Shown piece by piece: positions 8,763-17,343 of a stretch of DNA of 64,000 nt (position 1 is the stretch's first letter; each line of letters begins with the position of its first letter). The position numbers were made by a program, and so were the translations under genes. This stretch comes from DATBGO01 sp963785765 (GTDB lineage Bacteria > Actinomycetota > Actinomycetes > Streptosporangiales > Streptosporangiaceae), in NCBI GenBank assembly GCA_963785765.1, contig CAWAWM010000004.1, positions 372,001 to 436,000 of the forward strand, given 5' to 3'. A model generated the notes under the pieces. The model searched no databases, was not told the DNA's origin, and saw only the letters and a list, made by a program, of their open reading frames with translations.

Positions 8763-10373
8763 TCAGCTCCGGCCGGCGCCGTCAGGCTGCCGCACGATGA
8801 TGCCTTCCCAGGGCCCGAGGGTAGCCTGCGGACCGGCCGCCGCCAGGCCGGGGCGGGCGCCCAGGCTGGACAGCAGCACCTCGCCGACCGGCTCGGGGCA
8901 GGCCGCAGGCTCATCGGTGAAATTCGCCATGACCGTCAGCCCGCCGGCCCGGTAGGCCCACTGCCCCTCCGGCGCGGGCAGCGCCTGGTACCGGGCGACC
9001 TGGCCGCCGAACGTGGCCCGCCGCAGGCTGATTAGGTCGCGGCAGAGCCAGAGCACCGAGCCCCGGTCAGCCTGCTGGCCGGCCACGCTGGCGGCGCCAT
9101 CCTCGCTGACCGGCAGCCACGGCGTGACATCCGGCGCGGTGAAGCCCCCTGCGGGTGAGTCATCCCACCGCAACGGGGTCCTGGCCCGGTCCCTGTTGCC
9201 CTGCGGAGCGGCGTTGTCCAAGGTCATCTTGTCCCGGCGGAGCTGCGGCGGCACGTCGACGTCGGTCATGCCGATCTCGTCACCGTAGTAGAGCACCGCG
9301 GTGCCCGGCAGCGTCGCGAGGATCAGCAGCGCGAGCCGTACCTTCCGCTCGTCGCCGCCGCACCAGCGGCTGGCCAGCCGGCCCACGTCGTGATTGGAGC
9401 CCGTCCACACCGGGCAGGCGGTCTCCGGCAGCGCGGCGAGCGTCGACGCCACGATCCCGGCCAGCTCCGGGCCGGTGAAACCGGCGAAGACAAACGGGAA
9501 ATTGAACGCTAGCTGGAGCTCATCGTCGCGCCCGTAGTAATCGGCCAGCCGGTCGAGGTCGCCGATCCAGGTCTCGCCGAGCAGCAGCCGCGGCGCCGGG
9601 TACTCCTCGGCGATCTTGCGCCAGTCCCTGAACACGCCGTGGGTCTCCGGCCGGTTGGCGTTGTACTTGGGCAGCAGGCCGAACCGGCCGGTCAGCGGGT
9701 TCTCCACGAGCAGCGGCGGGTTGTCCCTGAGCTCGGCGTCCTTGTACAGGCCATGGGCGACGTCGATGCGGAAGCCCGCCACCCCGCGGTCAAACCAGAA
9801 CCGGAGGATCTCCAGGAACTCGGTGTGCACGGCCGGGTCCCACCAGTTCAGGTCCGGCTGGCTGGGCAGGAAGTTGTGCAGGTAGTACTGGCCGCTGCGG
9901 TCGTCCAGGGTCCACGCGCAGTGCCCGGTCGCATCCAGCCAGTTGTTCGGCGGGCCGCCATCGGCTTTCGGATCAGCCCAGACGTAATAGTCCCGGTATC
10001 CGCTGCCTGGCTCGTCCCTGGCCGCGACGAACCAGGGGTGCGCCGAGCTGGTGTGGTTGGGCACCAGGTCGAGCAGCACTCGCAGGCCGCGCTGGCCAGC
10101 CTCGGCGATCAGCCGGTCCAGGTCGGCTAGCGTGCCGAGTTCGGGGTGGACGCCGCGGTAGTCAGATACGTCATAGCCCCAGTCCTCGTCGGGCGAGGGC
10201 ATCGTCGGCGACAGCCAGATCCCGTCCACGCCCAGCCACGACAGGTAGTCCAGGTTGGCGATGATTCCGCCGATGTCGCCGTAGCCGTCGCCGTTGGAAT
10301 CCCGCCACGAGCGGACATACAGCTGATAAAGGACGGCGCCGTGCCACCAGCGTCCGGCCGTACTGTCCTGCAT
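8763..10373 (-). CDS. GH13 alpha-glucosidase / oligo-1,6-glucosidase type glycosidase
   Basis: Hydrolyses or transfers alpha-linked glucosides, 536 residues. The GH13 (beta/alpha)8 signatures are intact: DLVPNHTS (residues 102-109), FRIDVAH with the nucleophile Asp204, LLLGETW with the acid/base Glu267, and SNHDVGR with the transition-state Asp329. The N-terminus WWHGAVLYQLYVRSW and the DSNGDGYGDIGG calcium-site loop are typical of the alpha-glucosidase / trehalose-6-phosphate hydrolase subgroup; which glucoside is used is not decided by sequence. The ATG at 10373 has GGAGAAGG directly before it. A sugar ABC transporter and LacI regulator lie 2.3 kb away on the same strand, separated by a plus-strand trio of unrelated genes. 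Confidence 0.93.
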   Translation of the reverse strand: MQDSTAGRWWHGAVLYQLYVRSWRDSNGDGYGDIGGIIANLDYLSWLGVDGIWLSPTMPSPDEDWGYDVSDYRGVHPELGTLADLDRLIAEAGQRGLRVLLDLVPNHTSSAHPWFVAARDEPGSGYRDYYVWADPKADGGPPNNWLDATGHCAWTLDDRSGQYYLHNFLPSQPDLNWWDPAVHTEFLEILRFWFDRGVAGFRIDVAHGLYKDAELRDNPPLLVENPLTGRFGLLPKYNANRPETHGVFRDWRKIAEEYPAPRLLLGETWIGDLDRLADYYGRDDELQLAFNFPFVFAGFTGPELAGIVASTLAALPETACPVWTGSNHDVGRLASRWCGGDERKVRLALLILATLPGTAVLYYGDEIGMTDVDVPPQLRRDKMTLDNAAPQGNRDRARTPLRWDDSPAGGFTAPDVTPWLPVSEDGAASVAGQQADRGSVLWLCRDLISLRRATFGGQVARYQALPAPEGQWAYRAGGLTVMANFTDEPAACPEPVGEVLLSSLGARPGLAAAGPQATLGPWEGIIVRQPDGAGRS

Positions 10374-10441
10374 CCTTCTCCTTACCGCGGCGGCCGGTAG
10401 CGGGCTTGCGATCAGCAGGCCACCCGGCCGACACTTGGTGT

Positions 10442-10828
10442 GTGAATCCGGTCCTGCTGTACGCCATCGCCGCTGCGCTGCCCACCGCCGCGTTCGGTGC
10501 GCTGATCGGTTGCCTGCGGGCGAGCCGCAAGCTGACCGAGGCGCGGGCCAGGCCGCCGGCCGCCGAGCCGCTGGAGCGGCTCGAGGCCAGGCTGCGGCGG
10601 CTGCGCGCGGAACTCGAGGCCACCGAGAACAAAGCTGGCACCGTCGCCAAGGGCTTTCACCTGCGGGTGGTACGCGGCGCCTACGCGGACGCGCTGGCGC
10701 AGGCCTGCCAGCGGCTCGACGTCCCGGTGCCGCCGGGCGGCGAGCGGGCCAGGCAGGCCGATATCTACCGGGCCGAAGCGGCGCTGCGCGGGCGCGGCCT
10801 GGACGTGCGGGAAAAGGCTGTGCGCTGA
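10442..10828 (+). CDS. Small hypothetical membrane protein with coiled coil
   Basis: 128 residues with no family recognised. A hydrophobic N-terminal helix (about residues 3-24, VLLYAIAAALPTAAFGALIGC) is followed by a charged alpha-helical stretch (about 26-65, ERLEARLRRLRAELEATENKAG) likely to form a coiled coil, then a compact C-terminal part with more helix. The GTG at 10442 would put the membrane helix at the N-terminus; an in-frame TTG at 10406 is possible and neither has a clear ribosome binding site. The stop TGA at 10826 is the first base of an 11-copy 15-bp repeat. The gene, the repeat and the following metallophosphoesterase are all in the same reading frame, so the two proteins were probably once, or still are, translated by stop-start coupling. 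Confidence 0.55.
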   Translation: MNPVLLYAIAAALPTAAFGALIGCLRASRKLTEARARPPAAEPLERLEARLRRLRAELEATENKAGTVAKGFHLRVVRGAYADALAQACQRLDVPVPPGGERARQADIYRAEAALRGRGLDVREKAVR

Positions 10829-10990
10829 ATGCAGAACCACTGAATGCAGAGCCACTGAATGCAGAGCCACTGAATGCAGAGCCACTGAATGCAGAGCCAC
10901 TGAATGCAGAGCCACTGAATGCAGAGCCACTGAATGCAGAGCCACTGAATGCGGAGCCACTGAATGCGGAGCCACTGAATGCGGAGCCGC
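10826..10990 (+). repeat. 15-bp x 11 tandem repeat made of in-frame TGA-ATG junctions
   Basis: Eleven uninterrupted 15-base units (TGA ATG CAG AGC CAC; first unit has AAC for AGC, last three have CGG for CAG). The length is a multiple of three, and every unit is in the same frame as the gene before and the gene after. The array therefore reads stop-Met-Gln-Ser-His-stop-Met and so on, giving ten 4-residue minigenes; the eleventh ATG (10979) opens the metallophosphoesterase. In the late units GCGGAG lies seven bases before the next ATG, resembling a weak ribosome binding site. The simplest origin is slipped-strand amplification of an original TGAATG junction between the two genes. Confidence 0.97.
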
Positions 10991-11833
10991 ACTGAGCCGG
11001 CTCGTCCGCGGGATGTGGTCCGCGTGCTCGCGATTTCCGACGTCACCGACCAGCTGCTGCTGGCCGACCTGAGGCCGGTCGCCAGTGCGCAGCTGATCCT
11101 GGCCTGCGGGGACCTGCCGTTCGACTATCTCGGCTACCTGCTGAACGCGCTCGATGTGCCGCTGGTGTTCGTGCCGGGTAACCACGACCCCGACCTGTCG
11201 GGTTACCGCACCTCCCGAGCCGGGCTGACGATGCGGTCCGGGTTGCCTGCCCGGGCGCCGTGGCCGCCCGGCGCCGTCAACGCCGACGGCCGGGTGGTCG
11301 ACGTGGCCGGCCTGCGGGTGGCCGGGCTCGGCGGCTGCCTGCGCTACAGCGGCGGCCCGAACCAGTACACCGACCGGCAGCAGGCCGGGCGGGCCCGGGC
11401 ACTGCGAGCCACGGCGTGCTGGCGCCGGCTGCAGGACGGACACGGCGTCGATGTGCTGCTGACCCATGCCCCGCCGCTCGGCGTCGGCGACGGCGCCGAC
11501 CCGGCGCACCGCGGGTTCAGCGCGTATCGCGGGCTGATCGCCGCGCTGCAGCCCGCGGTGCTGCTGCACGGTCACGTGCACCCGGTCGTGCCGGTGCCAT
11601 CCCGCGGGCAGGTCAGCTCCCACCAGGCGAACATCCAGGGCGCGCTGATGGGCCGCACCGTGGTGCGGAACGTGGCCGGGCGTCATCTGCTCGATATCGA
11701 GCTGCCCGGGCCGGCCGATCCTTCGGGGCCGCCAGCCCATCCTTCGGGGCCGCCAGCCGATCCGACGAGCCTGCCGGCCGAGCCTTCGGGCCCGCTGGCC
11801 GGGCCGCGCGGCGGAGACCGCGATGCGGGCTGA
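10979..11833 (+). CDS. Calcineurin-like metallophosphoesterase
   Basis: Probable dinuclear-metal phosphoesterase of 284 residues. Core motifs are ISDVTD near residue 20 (the usual D-x-H is D-x-T here), ACGDLP, VPGNHDPD, LLTHAPP and LLHGHVHP, which supply the metal ligands in this superfamily. Substrate unknown. The ATG at 10979 is the ATG of the last repeat unit and has GGAG seven bases upstream; a GTG at 11015 nearer the first motif is the alternative. The C-terminal tail is four copies of a 7-residue Pro-rich repeat (PADPSGP-like). The stop codon overlaps the start of the ParB-like gene by 11 bases, so the trio from 10442 to 12666 looks like one operon. Confidence 0.85.
   Translation: MRSRTEPARPRDVVRVLAISDVTDQLLLADLRPVASAQLILACGDLPFDYLGYLLNALDVPLVFVPGNHDPDLSGYRTSRAGLTMRSGLPARAPWPPGAVNADGRVVDVAGLRVAGLGGCLRYSGGPNQYTDRQQAGRARALRATACWRRLQDGHGVDVLLTHAPPLGVGDGADPAHRGFSAYRGLIAALQPAVLLHGHVHPVVPVPSRGQVSSHQANIQGALMGRTVVRNVAGRHLLDIELPGPADPSGPPAHPSGPPADPTSLPAEPSGPLAGPRGGDRDAG
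11715..11798. repeat. 21-bp tandem repeat, 4 copies, coding a Pro-rich tail
   Basis: Four 21-base units (CCGATCCTTCGGGGCCGCCAG-like in the first; later copies diverge) encode a 7-residue repeat at the end of the metallophosphoesterase. In-frame length keeps the gene open. Confidence 0.8.
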
Positions 11834-12666
11834 CACCGGTTTCCCTCGGGCCGACGTCGAGAACGACTTCCTGCGGGCACGCCGCCGCCAGGTGCTCGCC
11901 CGGCTGGCGCGCCCGGCTCCGCCGCGAGCCTGACGACGTCAACCTCATCCTGCCGCTGGACGAGGTCGTCACGGCGCTGGGCATGCTGGGTGAACGGTCC
12001 CTGGGCCTGCAGACCATCAAGCTGGACTCGGTGGTGGGCACGGTCGACTCGCGGCGCGACTTCGACCGCAGGTTCCGGCCCACCTCCAGCCGGGTCCGGG
12101 CCCGGTGGGAACGGCTGGCGCTGGCGCAGCGGCGCGGCGAGCCGATCCCGCCCATCGACGTCTACCGCGTCGGCGACCTGCACTTCGTGCAGGACGGCCA
12201 CCACCGGGTGTCGATCGCGATCGCGACCGGCGCCAAGACGATCGAGGCGTACGTCACCGAGGTGCGCACGGCCGTCCCGGCCCGGGGCATCCGCAGCCGT
12301 GCTGACCTGCTCGTGAAGGACTACGAGCGGCTGTTCAGGTCCCGGGTCCCGCTGGCCGCCCCAGCGCTCGCCAAGATCAGCTTCACCGACCCCTGGTCGT
12401 ACGCCGAACTCGGCGAGGCCGTCGAGGCCTGGGGGTACCGGTGCATGCAGGACGAGCACCGCTTCCTGGACCGCGAGCAGGTCGCGCAGCGCTGGTTCGC
12501 CGAGGAATTCACCCCGGTCGTCCGGATGCTCCGGGCCGCCGACCTGATCGGCTCGGGGACCGAGGCCGAAGCGTACCAGCGGGTGGCCAGGGAGCGGTAC
12601 CGGCTGATCCGGCTGCACGAGTGGAGCGACGAGATCATCGAGCGGCTGCGCAACCAGGTCAAATAG
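11823..12666 (+). pseudogene. ParB-like nuclease-domain protein gene with a one-base frameshift
   Basis: From ATG 11823 the frame encodes MRADTGFPRADVENDFLRARR and runs on to ARLARPAPPRA, then stops at 11931-11933. Removing one C from the CCC at 11912-11914 restores RLARRLRREPDDVNLIL and opens the frame to the TAG at 12664, giving about 280 residues. That is the known start of an actinobacterial ParB-domain family, and the second frame continues with PPIDVYRVGDLHFVQDGHHRVSIA, the ParB/sulfiredoxin-like motif. So the gene is either inactivated by a single-base insertion, mis-sequenced, or read through by frameshifting. The rest of the coding sequence is well preserved, which favours a recent event or a sequence error. 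The start overlaps the metallophosphoesterase stop. Confidence 0.8.
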
Positions 12667-12691
12667 CGACCGCGCCGGCACCGCCGGCGGC

Positions 12692-14107
12692 CTACTGACC
12701 AGCGGCGGTCCCGCCGCCGGTCGGCGGGCCATCACTGGCCGCAGGTCCGCCCACCGCGGTCTCGCTCGCGCCCGCCGCCGTGCCGCCGGCCGCCGGACTG
12801 TCGGCAGCCGGGCTGTCAGCAGCCGGGCTGTCGGCAGCCGCCGGGCGGTCGGCAGCGGCCGGACCGGACGTCGCCGGCGGGCTCGCCGTCGTCGTCCCGC
12901 CGGTGCTCCTCGTGTCGTCCGCCCCGCCACCGCTGGTCAGATTCAGGCCGCTGGACGGGTCGAAGACGTGGATCGACCGGACATCAACCCACAGCTCGGC
13001 GCCCTGGCCCTCGCGCAGCCTGGTCGCCGCGTCGATCCGCGCGACCACCGTGTCCCCGCTCTGGCCGGTGTCGGCGCGGCCGGAGTCCGCAGCCAGTTCC
13101 TTGAGCTCGGCGGCATCCACGCCGCTCTCGAGTTCCTTCGCGAAGTAGACATAGACGTCGGAGCCCATCGACTCCAGTACATCGATGTCCGCCTGGAACG
13201 TGATCCCGTGCGGCCGGTTGTCCGCGTTGACCAGCGCGGCGTCCTCGAAGCTCTCCGGACGGACCCCCACGATCAGCTCGCGCGGCGCGTTGGCGCGCTC
13301 CAGCGCCCGGCGCAGCCGGTCGGTGAGCGGAATATCCCCGAGCGGTGTGTGCAGCGTGCCGTCATCGGCGGTGGCCGGGATGAAGTTCATCGCGGGCGAG
13401 CCGATGAAGCCCGCCACGAACAGGTTGTCCGGCCGCTCGTAGAGTTCCTGCGGCGACCCGACCTGCTGGAGCTTGCCGCTGCGCATCACCGCGACCCGGT
13501 CGCCCAGCGTCATGGCCTCGGTCTGGTCGTGCGTGACGTAGACCATGGTGGTGCCCAGCCGCCGCTGGATCCTGGAGACCTCGGTCCGCATCTGCACCCG
13601 CAGCTTCGCGTCCAGGTTGGACAGCGGCTCGTCCATCAGGAACGCCGACGGGTCCCTGACGATGGCCCGGCCCATCGCGACCCGCTGCCGCTGGCCGCCG
13701 GACAGGTTGGCCGGCTTGCGTTCCAGATGCTGGGTCAGGTCGAGGATCCGGGCCGCCTCGTTCACCTTCTCGTCGATGGTGGCCTGCGGGGTCTTGGCCA
13801 GCTTGAGCGCGAAGCCCATGTTCTCCCTGACCGTCATGTGCGGGTACAGAGCGTAGCTCTGGAACACCATGGCGATGTCACGGTCCTTGGGCGACTTGTT
13901 GTTGACCACCTGGCCGCCGATGCGCAGCTGGCCCTCGGTGATGTCTTCCAGGCCGGCGATCATGTTGAGCGTCGTCGACTTCCCGCAGCCCGACGGGCCG
14001 ACCAGGATGACGAACTCGCCGTCGGCGATGTCCAGGTTGATGCTGTCGACCGCCAGCGCGCCATCAGGGAAGCGCTTGGTGACCCTATCCAGAACGATGT
14101 CAGCCAC
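12692..14107 (-). CDS. Sugar ABC transporter ATP-binding protein (MsiK/UgpC type)
   Basis: ATPase that energises carbohydrate importers. Residues 1-235 are the nucleotide-binding domain: Walker A GPSGCGKST (37-45), LSGGQ (135-139), Walker B ending in Asp159-Glu160, and the VTHDQTEAM switch. A C-terminal OB/TOBE region (about 240-390) follows, as in MalK-like subunits. The last 75 residues are an unusual Ala/Pro/Gly/Asp-rich tail partly encoded by 15-bp repeats, absent from typical relatives. The GTG at 14107 is preceded by AAAGGAGA. It ends the operon LacI-SBP-permease-permease-ATPase. In many actinomycetes one MsiK serves several importers and is unlinked, so a dedicated copy inside the operon is of note. 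Confidence 0.93.
   Translation of the reverse strand: MADIVLDRVTKRFPDGALAVDSINLDIADGEFVILVGPSGCGKSTTLNMIAGLEDITEGQLRIGGQVVNNKSPKDRDIAMVFQSYALYPHMTVRENMGFALKLAKTPQATIDEKVNEAARILDLTQHLERKPANLSGGQRQRVAMGRAIVRDPSAFLMDEPLSNLDAKLRVQMRTEVSRIQRRLGTTMVYVTHDQTEAMTLGDRVAVMRSGKLQQVGSPQELYERPDNLFVAGFIGSPAMNFIPATADDGTLHTPLGDIPLTDRLRRALERANAPRELIVGVRPESFEDAALVNADNRPHGITFQADIDVLESMGSDVYVYFAKELESGVDAAELKELAADSGRADTGQSGDTVVARIDAATRLREGQGAELWVDVRSIHVFDPSSGLNLTSGGGADDTRSTGGTTTASPPATSGPAAADRPAAADSPAADSPAADSPAAGGTAAGASETAVGGPAASDGPPTGGGTAAGQ
12796..12840. repeat. 15-bp tandem repeat, 3 copies, in the ATPase C-terminal tail
   Basis: Three units of GGCTGTCGGCAGCCG with single changes encode a repeated Pro-Ala-Ala-Asp-Ser pentapeptide on the minus strand. 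Each unit is itself a partial inverted repeat (GGCTG...CAGCC). Confidence 0.85.
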
Positions 14108-14137
14108 TGTCTCTCCTTTGTCCCGGGGTCTGCCCGG

Positions 14138-15004
14138 CTAGCCCTTGACCGCGCCTGATGTCAGCCCGGCAACGATCCGGCGCTGGAAGAACACCACGAA
14201 GATGATGATCGGGATGGTGATGACCACCGCGGCCGCCGCGATAGGGCCGGTTGGAACGGTGAATTGCGAGCTGCCGCTGAGGTAGGCCAGCGAGGCCGGC
14301 GCCGTCCGGGCGGCGATTGTCGAGGTGAACGAGATCGCCATCAGGAACTCGTTCCAGCAGGCCAGGAAGACCAGGATGGCGGTGGTGACCATGCCCGGAG
14401 CGGCCAGCGGGGCGATGACCCGCACGAACGCCTGGAACGGGGTGGCGCCGTCCATCTTGGCCGCCTTCTCCAGCTCCCAGGGGATCTCCCGGAAGAACGC
14501 CGACAGCGTGTAGATGCCCAGCGGCAGGCCGAAGGCGATGTACGGGATGATCAGGCCGGGCCAGGTGTTGAACAGGCCAAGCGCGCGCTCGATGCTGAAC
14601 AGCGGAGTCACCAGGGCGATGATCGGGAACATCGCGATCAGCAGCGACATCCCGATGAGCACCTGCTTGCCGGGGAACCGCAGCCGCGCGACCGCGTACG
14701 CCGCCATGGAGGCCAGCACGACGGAGATGAAGGTCGCGATGAGGCCGATCCCGATCGAGTTGATCAGCGGCCGGATGAACGTCGCGGTGGTCAGGATCCC
14801 TTTGTAGTTCCCCCAGGTCCACTGACCCGGGAAGTAGCACTGGAAAAACCCCGACCGCTTCGAGCAACTGGAGGAGGTGACGGCCGCCGGCGTCTTGAAG
14901 GACAGCGAGACCATCCAGAGCACCGGGATCAGCGCCAGCGCTATGACTACGAGGTTCACGGTCCCCCAGCCGGCCTTCTGCCGGGGCGTTGTGGTTACAG
15001 CCAT
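14138..15004 (-). CDS. Carbohydrate ABC transporter permease (MalG type)
   Basis: Inner-membrane subunit of a CUT1-family sugar importer, 288 residues with about six membrane helices. The EAA coupling loop that touches the ATPase is seen as ELEKAAKMDGATPFQAFVRVIAPLAAPG. A large extracytoplasmic loop between the first two helices contains two Cys residues (near SSSCSKRSGFFQC), so a disulfide is possible. The ATG at 15004 lies seven bases after the MalF stop, with AGAGGTGA from the MalF end as ribosome binding site. Confidence 0.93.
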   Translation of the reverse strand: MAVTTTPRQKAGWGTVNLVVIALALIPVLWMVSLSFKTPAAVTSSSCSKRSGFFQCYFPGQWTWGNYKGILTTATFIRPLINSIGIGLIATFISVVLASMAAYAVARLRFPGKQVLIGMSLLIAMFPIIALVTPLFSIERALGLFNTWPGLIIPYIAFGLPLGIYTLSAFFREIPWELEKAAKMDGATPFQAFVRVIAPLAAPGMVTTAILVFLACWNEFLMAISFTSTIAARTAPASLAYLSGSSQFTVPTGPIAAAAVVITIPIIIFVVFFQRRIVAGLTSGAVKG

Positions 15005-15011
15005 CAGCGGG

Positions 15012-15965
15012 TCACCTCTTTCCTATGTCCGAGCCCGGAGCCGCGGCGCCGAAGAGTTTGATGAAGACGAACGCGATGATCACCACGCAGATGAAGATCA
15101 GGATCGAGATCGCCGACCCGATGCCCAGGTTCAGCGCGTTGAACAGGTTGTCCCAGCCCAGGATCGAGACCGATTCTGTGCCGTTATTTCCTTGCGTGAG
15201 GATGAAGATGTTGTCGAAGATCCGGAACGAGTCCAGCGTCCGGAACAGCAGGGCGACCAGGATGGCCGGCTTCATCAGCGGCAGCGTGATCCTCGTGAAG
15301 CGCTGCCAGGCGGTAGCGCCGTCCACCCTGGCCGCCTTGAGCAGGTCTTCGGGCACCAGGGACAGCCCGGCCAGCAGCAGCAGCGCCACGAACGGGGTGG
15401 TCTTCCACACCTCGGCCAGGATGATCACGGCGATCGCCTTGTACTGAGAGGTCAGCGGCGCGGCTTCGTTGAACAGCGCGGATAGGTAGCCCTGACCGGG
15501 CGTCCAGGCGTAGTACCAGCCGTAGGAGGCGGCGACCGTCACGATCCCGTACGGGATCAGGGCGGCCGTGCGGACCGTGCCCCGGCCGAACAGCGTCCGG
15601 TGCATCACCATCGCCAGCAGCATGCCGAGCACCAGCGTGATGGCCACCGACACGACGGTGATGAGCACGGTCACCCACAGGGCCTGCCACCAGTACGGCG
15701 AACTGAGCACCGCCGCGTAGTTGGCGAACCCGACGAATTTGACGGCCTTCGGCAGCTCCAGGTTGTAGCGCTGCAGCGACAGCCAGATGGCGTAGATGAC
15801 CGGGTAGGCGGTGACCGCGATCATCACGATGACCGCCGGGGCGCACAGCCACCAGCCGAGCCTGCGCTCCGCCTTCGCGCCCTCGGACAGCTGTGGCCGC
15901 TTATGCCGGCCGGTGGTTTCCTTTGCGGCTTCGGTGCCGGCCGCCACTTGCGCACTCGCGGTCAT
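15012..15965 (-). CDS. Carbohydrate ABC transporter permease (MalF type)
   Basis: Partner permease of the same CUT1 importer, 317 residues with six predicted membrane helices after a short charged cytoplasmic N-terminus. The EAA loop is DLLKAARVDGATAWQRFTRITLPLMKPA. The ATG at 15965 is preferred: GGAAGGA lies about eight bases before it, and starting here avoids overlap with the substrate-binding protein gene, whose stop is 49 bases upstream. The frame remains open further upstream, but without a good start signal. Confidence 0.93.
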   Translation of the reverse strand: MTASAQVAAGTEAAKETTGRHKRPQLSEGAKAERRLGWWLCAPAVIVMIAVTAYPVIYAIWLSLQRYNLELPKAVKFVGFANYAAVLSSPYWWQALWVTVLITVVSVAITLVLGMLLAMVMHRTLFGRGTVRTAALIPYGIVTVAASYGWYYAWTPGQGYLSALFNEAAPLTSQYKAIAVIILAEVWKTTPFVALLLLAGLSLVPEDLLKAARVDGATAWQRFTRITLPLMKPAILVALLFRTLDSFRIFDNIFILTQGNNGTESVSILGWDNLFNALNLGIGSAISILIFICVVIIAFVFIKLFGAAAPGSDIGKR

Positions 15966-16014
15966 CGGCGTCGTCCTTCCGTTGTAGCCAGCGGGTCGTC
16001 TGCTCGGCGGCGGC

Positions 16015-17343
16015 TCACGGGACCAGGCCCTTCGATTGCAGGGCATTGTTGATCTGGCCGGCCATGTTCTTCGCGGTGGTCGTCGGGTTGATGCCCGCCG
16101 GCGGCGAGATCAGGTGCGAGATGTCGATGGAGACGACCTGGTACAGGGGCGACTTCGGCCGCACGCTCGCGTGGTCAAGCGCGTACAGGATGTCGGCGTG
16201 GAACGGGTAGTCGGGGAACATCTTCGGATCGTTGTACAGGCTGGCGATGGTCGGCGGGACGCCGCCGACGGTCGCGCCGATCAGCTGGTTCTGCGCGTCC
16301 CGCAGGCACATCGCCGCGGCGAAGGCGAGCGCCTTGTGCTGCGAGTAGGCGCTGACCGCGAGGTCCACCCCGCCGATCGTGACCTTGGCCGGCACGCCGG
16401 GGATGACCTCCGGGTACAGCGCCCACTTGAAGTTCTTGAACATGCCCGGGTTGTCGGCCTTCATGGACGGATAGACGAACGGGTAATTCAGCTCGAAGGC
16501 CGCCTTGCCGCCCTCCATGGCCAGCCGGTTATCGTTTTCCATCTGCACGCCCAGCGATGGGTCAGCGGCGGGCGAGTCGGCGAGTTCCTTCATGATCGAC
16601 AGGGCTTTCACGGCCGGCGCGCCCAGCGTCACCTTGGTCGAGCTGGGATTCACGATGGTGCCGCCGGCGCTGGCGTTCATCGTGTTGAACCACACGGTCC
16701 CGCCCTCGTACTGCGCGCCCTGGATCTCGATGTAGTGCGGCTTGCCTTCCTTGGCCAGCTGCGCAGCGTCGGCGAGCATCTGGGCCCACGTGGTGGGCGG
16801 GGTCTTCACCAGGTCGGAGCGGTACCACAGCAGCTGGGTGTTGGTGTTGTCGGGCGCGGCGACCAGCTGGCCCTTCCACATGGCCGTCGCCAGCGCGGGC
16901 GCGATGGTCCCGTTGACGACGGAGGCCTTGTCGGTTCCGGTCCACGGCTCGATCCAGCCGGCGTTGGCGAACTCGGCTTCCCAGGTGACGTCGAGGGCCA
17001 TGATGTCGATCGTCGAGTCGTGCGCGGCCAGCCGCCTGACGAGCTGCAGGCGCTGGCTGTCGGACGCGGCCGGCAGCACCTGGTAGCTGATCGTGTACTT
17101 GCCATGGCTCTGCGCGTCGCAGTTCTTGATCTCGGTGTTGGTCGCCCCTGACACGTCGGGGAACTGGTAGAAGTTCAGCGTCACCGGGCCGGAACTCGTG
17201 CCCGCGCTGCTGCTGCCGCACGCGGCGAGCAGTGCCGATCCGAGCGCGAGGCAGGCAAAGCCCGCGACACCGCGCCCCCGGCCGGACAGCGCGCGTCGGG
17301 GCAGCCGGCCGCGGGCGCGGCCCGAGGTAAAGCGATTGCTCAT
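16015..17343 (-). CDS. Sugar ABC transporter substrate-binding lipoprotein
   Basis: Extracellular solute-binding protein (family 1) tethered as a lipoprotein, 442 residues. A basic N-terminus and a hydrophobic stretch end in the lipobox LLAAC with the modified Cys at residue 42. The mature part starts with a Ser/Gly linker and then TLNFYQFPDVSG, typical for this fold. The ATG at 17343 overlaps the stop codon of the LacI gene (TGATG) and has GGAGGG six bases upstream, so it is preferred over the ATG at 17346. The ligand is probably an alpha-glucoside, by analogy with the LacI regulator and the GH13 gene on the same strand, but this is inference. Confidence 0.93.
   Translation of the reverse strand: MSNRFTSGRARGRLPRRALSGRGRGVAGFACLALGSALLAACGSSSAGTSSGPVTLNFYQFPDVSGATNTEIKNCDAQSHGKYTISYQVLPAASDSQRLQLVRRLAAHDSTIDIMALDVTWEAEFANAGWIEPWTGTDKASVVNGTIAPALATAMWKGQLVAAPDNTNTQLLWYRSDLVKTPPTTWAQMLADAAQLAKEGKPHYIEIQGAQYEGGTVWFNTMNASAGGTIVNPSSTKVTLGAPAVKALSIMKELADSPAADPSLGVQMENDNRLAMEGGKAAFELNYPFVYPSMKADNPGMFKNFKWALYPEVIPGVPAKVTIGGVDLAVSAYSQHKALAFAAAMCLRDAQNQLIGATVGGVPPTIASLYNDPKMFPDYPFHADILYALDHASVRPKSPLYQVVSIDISHLISPPAGINPTTTAKNMAGQINNALQSKGLVP

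Noticed and set aside
10826..10990. Iteron-type replication origin or CRISPR-like array
   Set aside because: The 15-bp units are contiguous with no spacers, there is no rep gene or AT-rich region, and the in-frame TGA-ATG pattern explains the unit better. The nearby ParB-like gene belongs to a family not known to bind such iterons.
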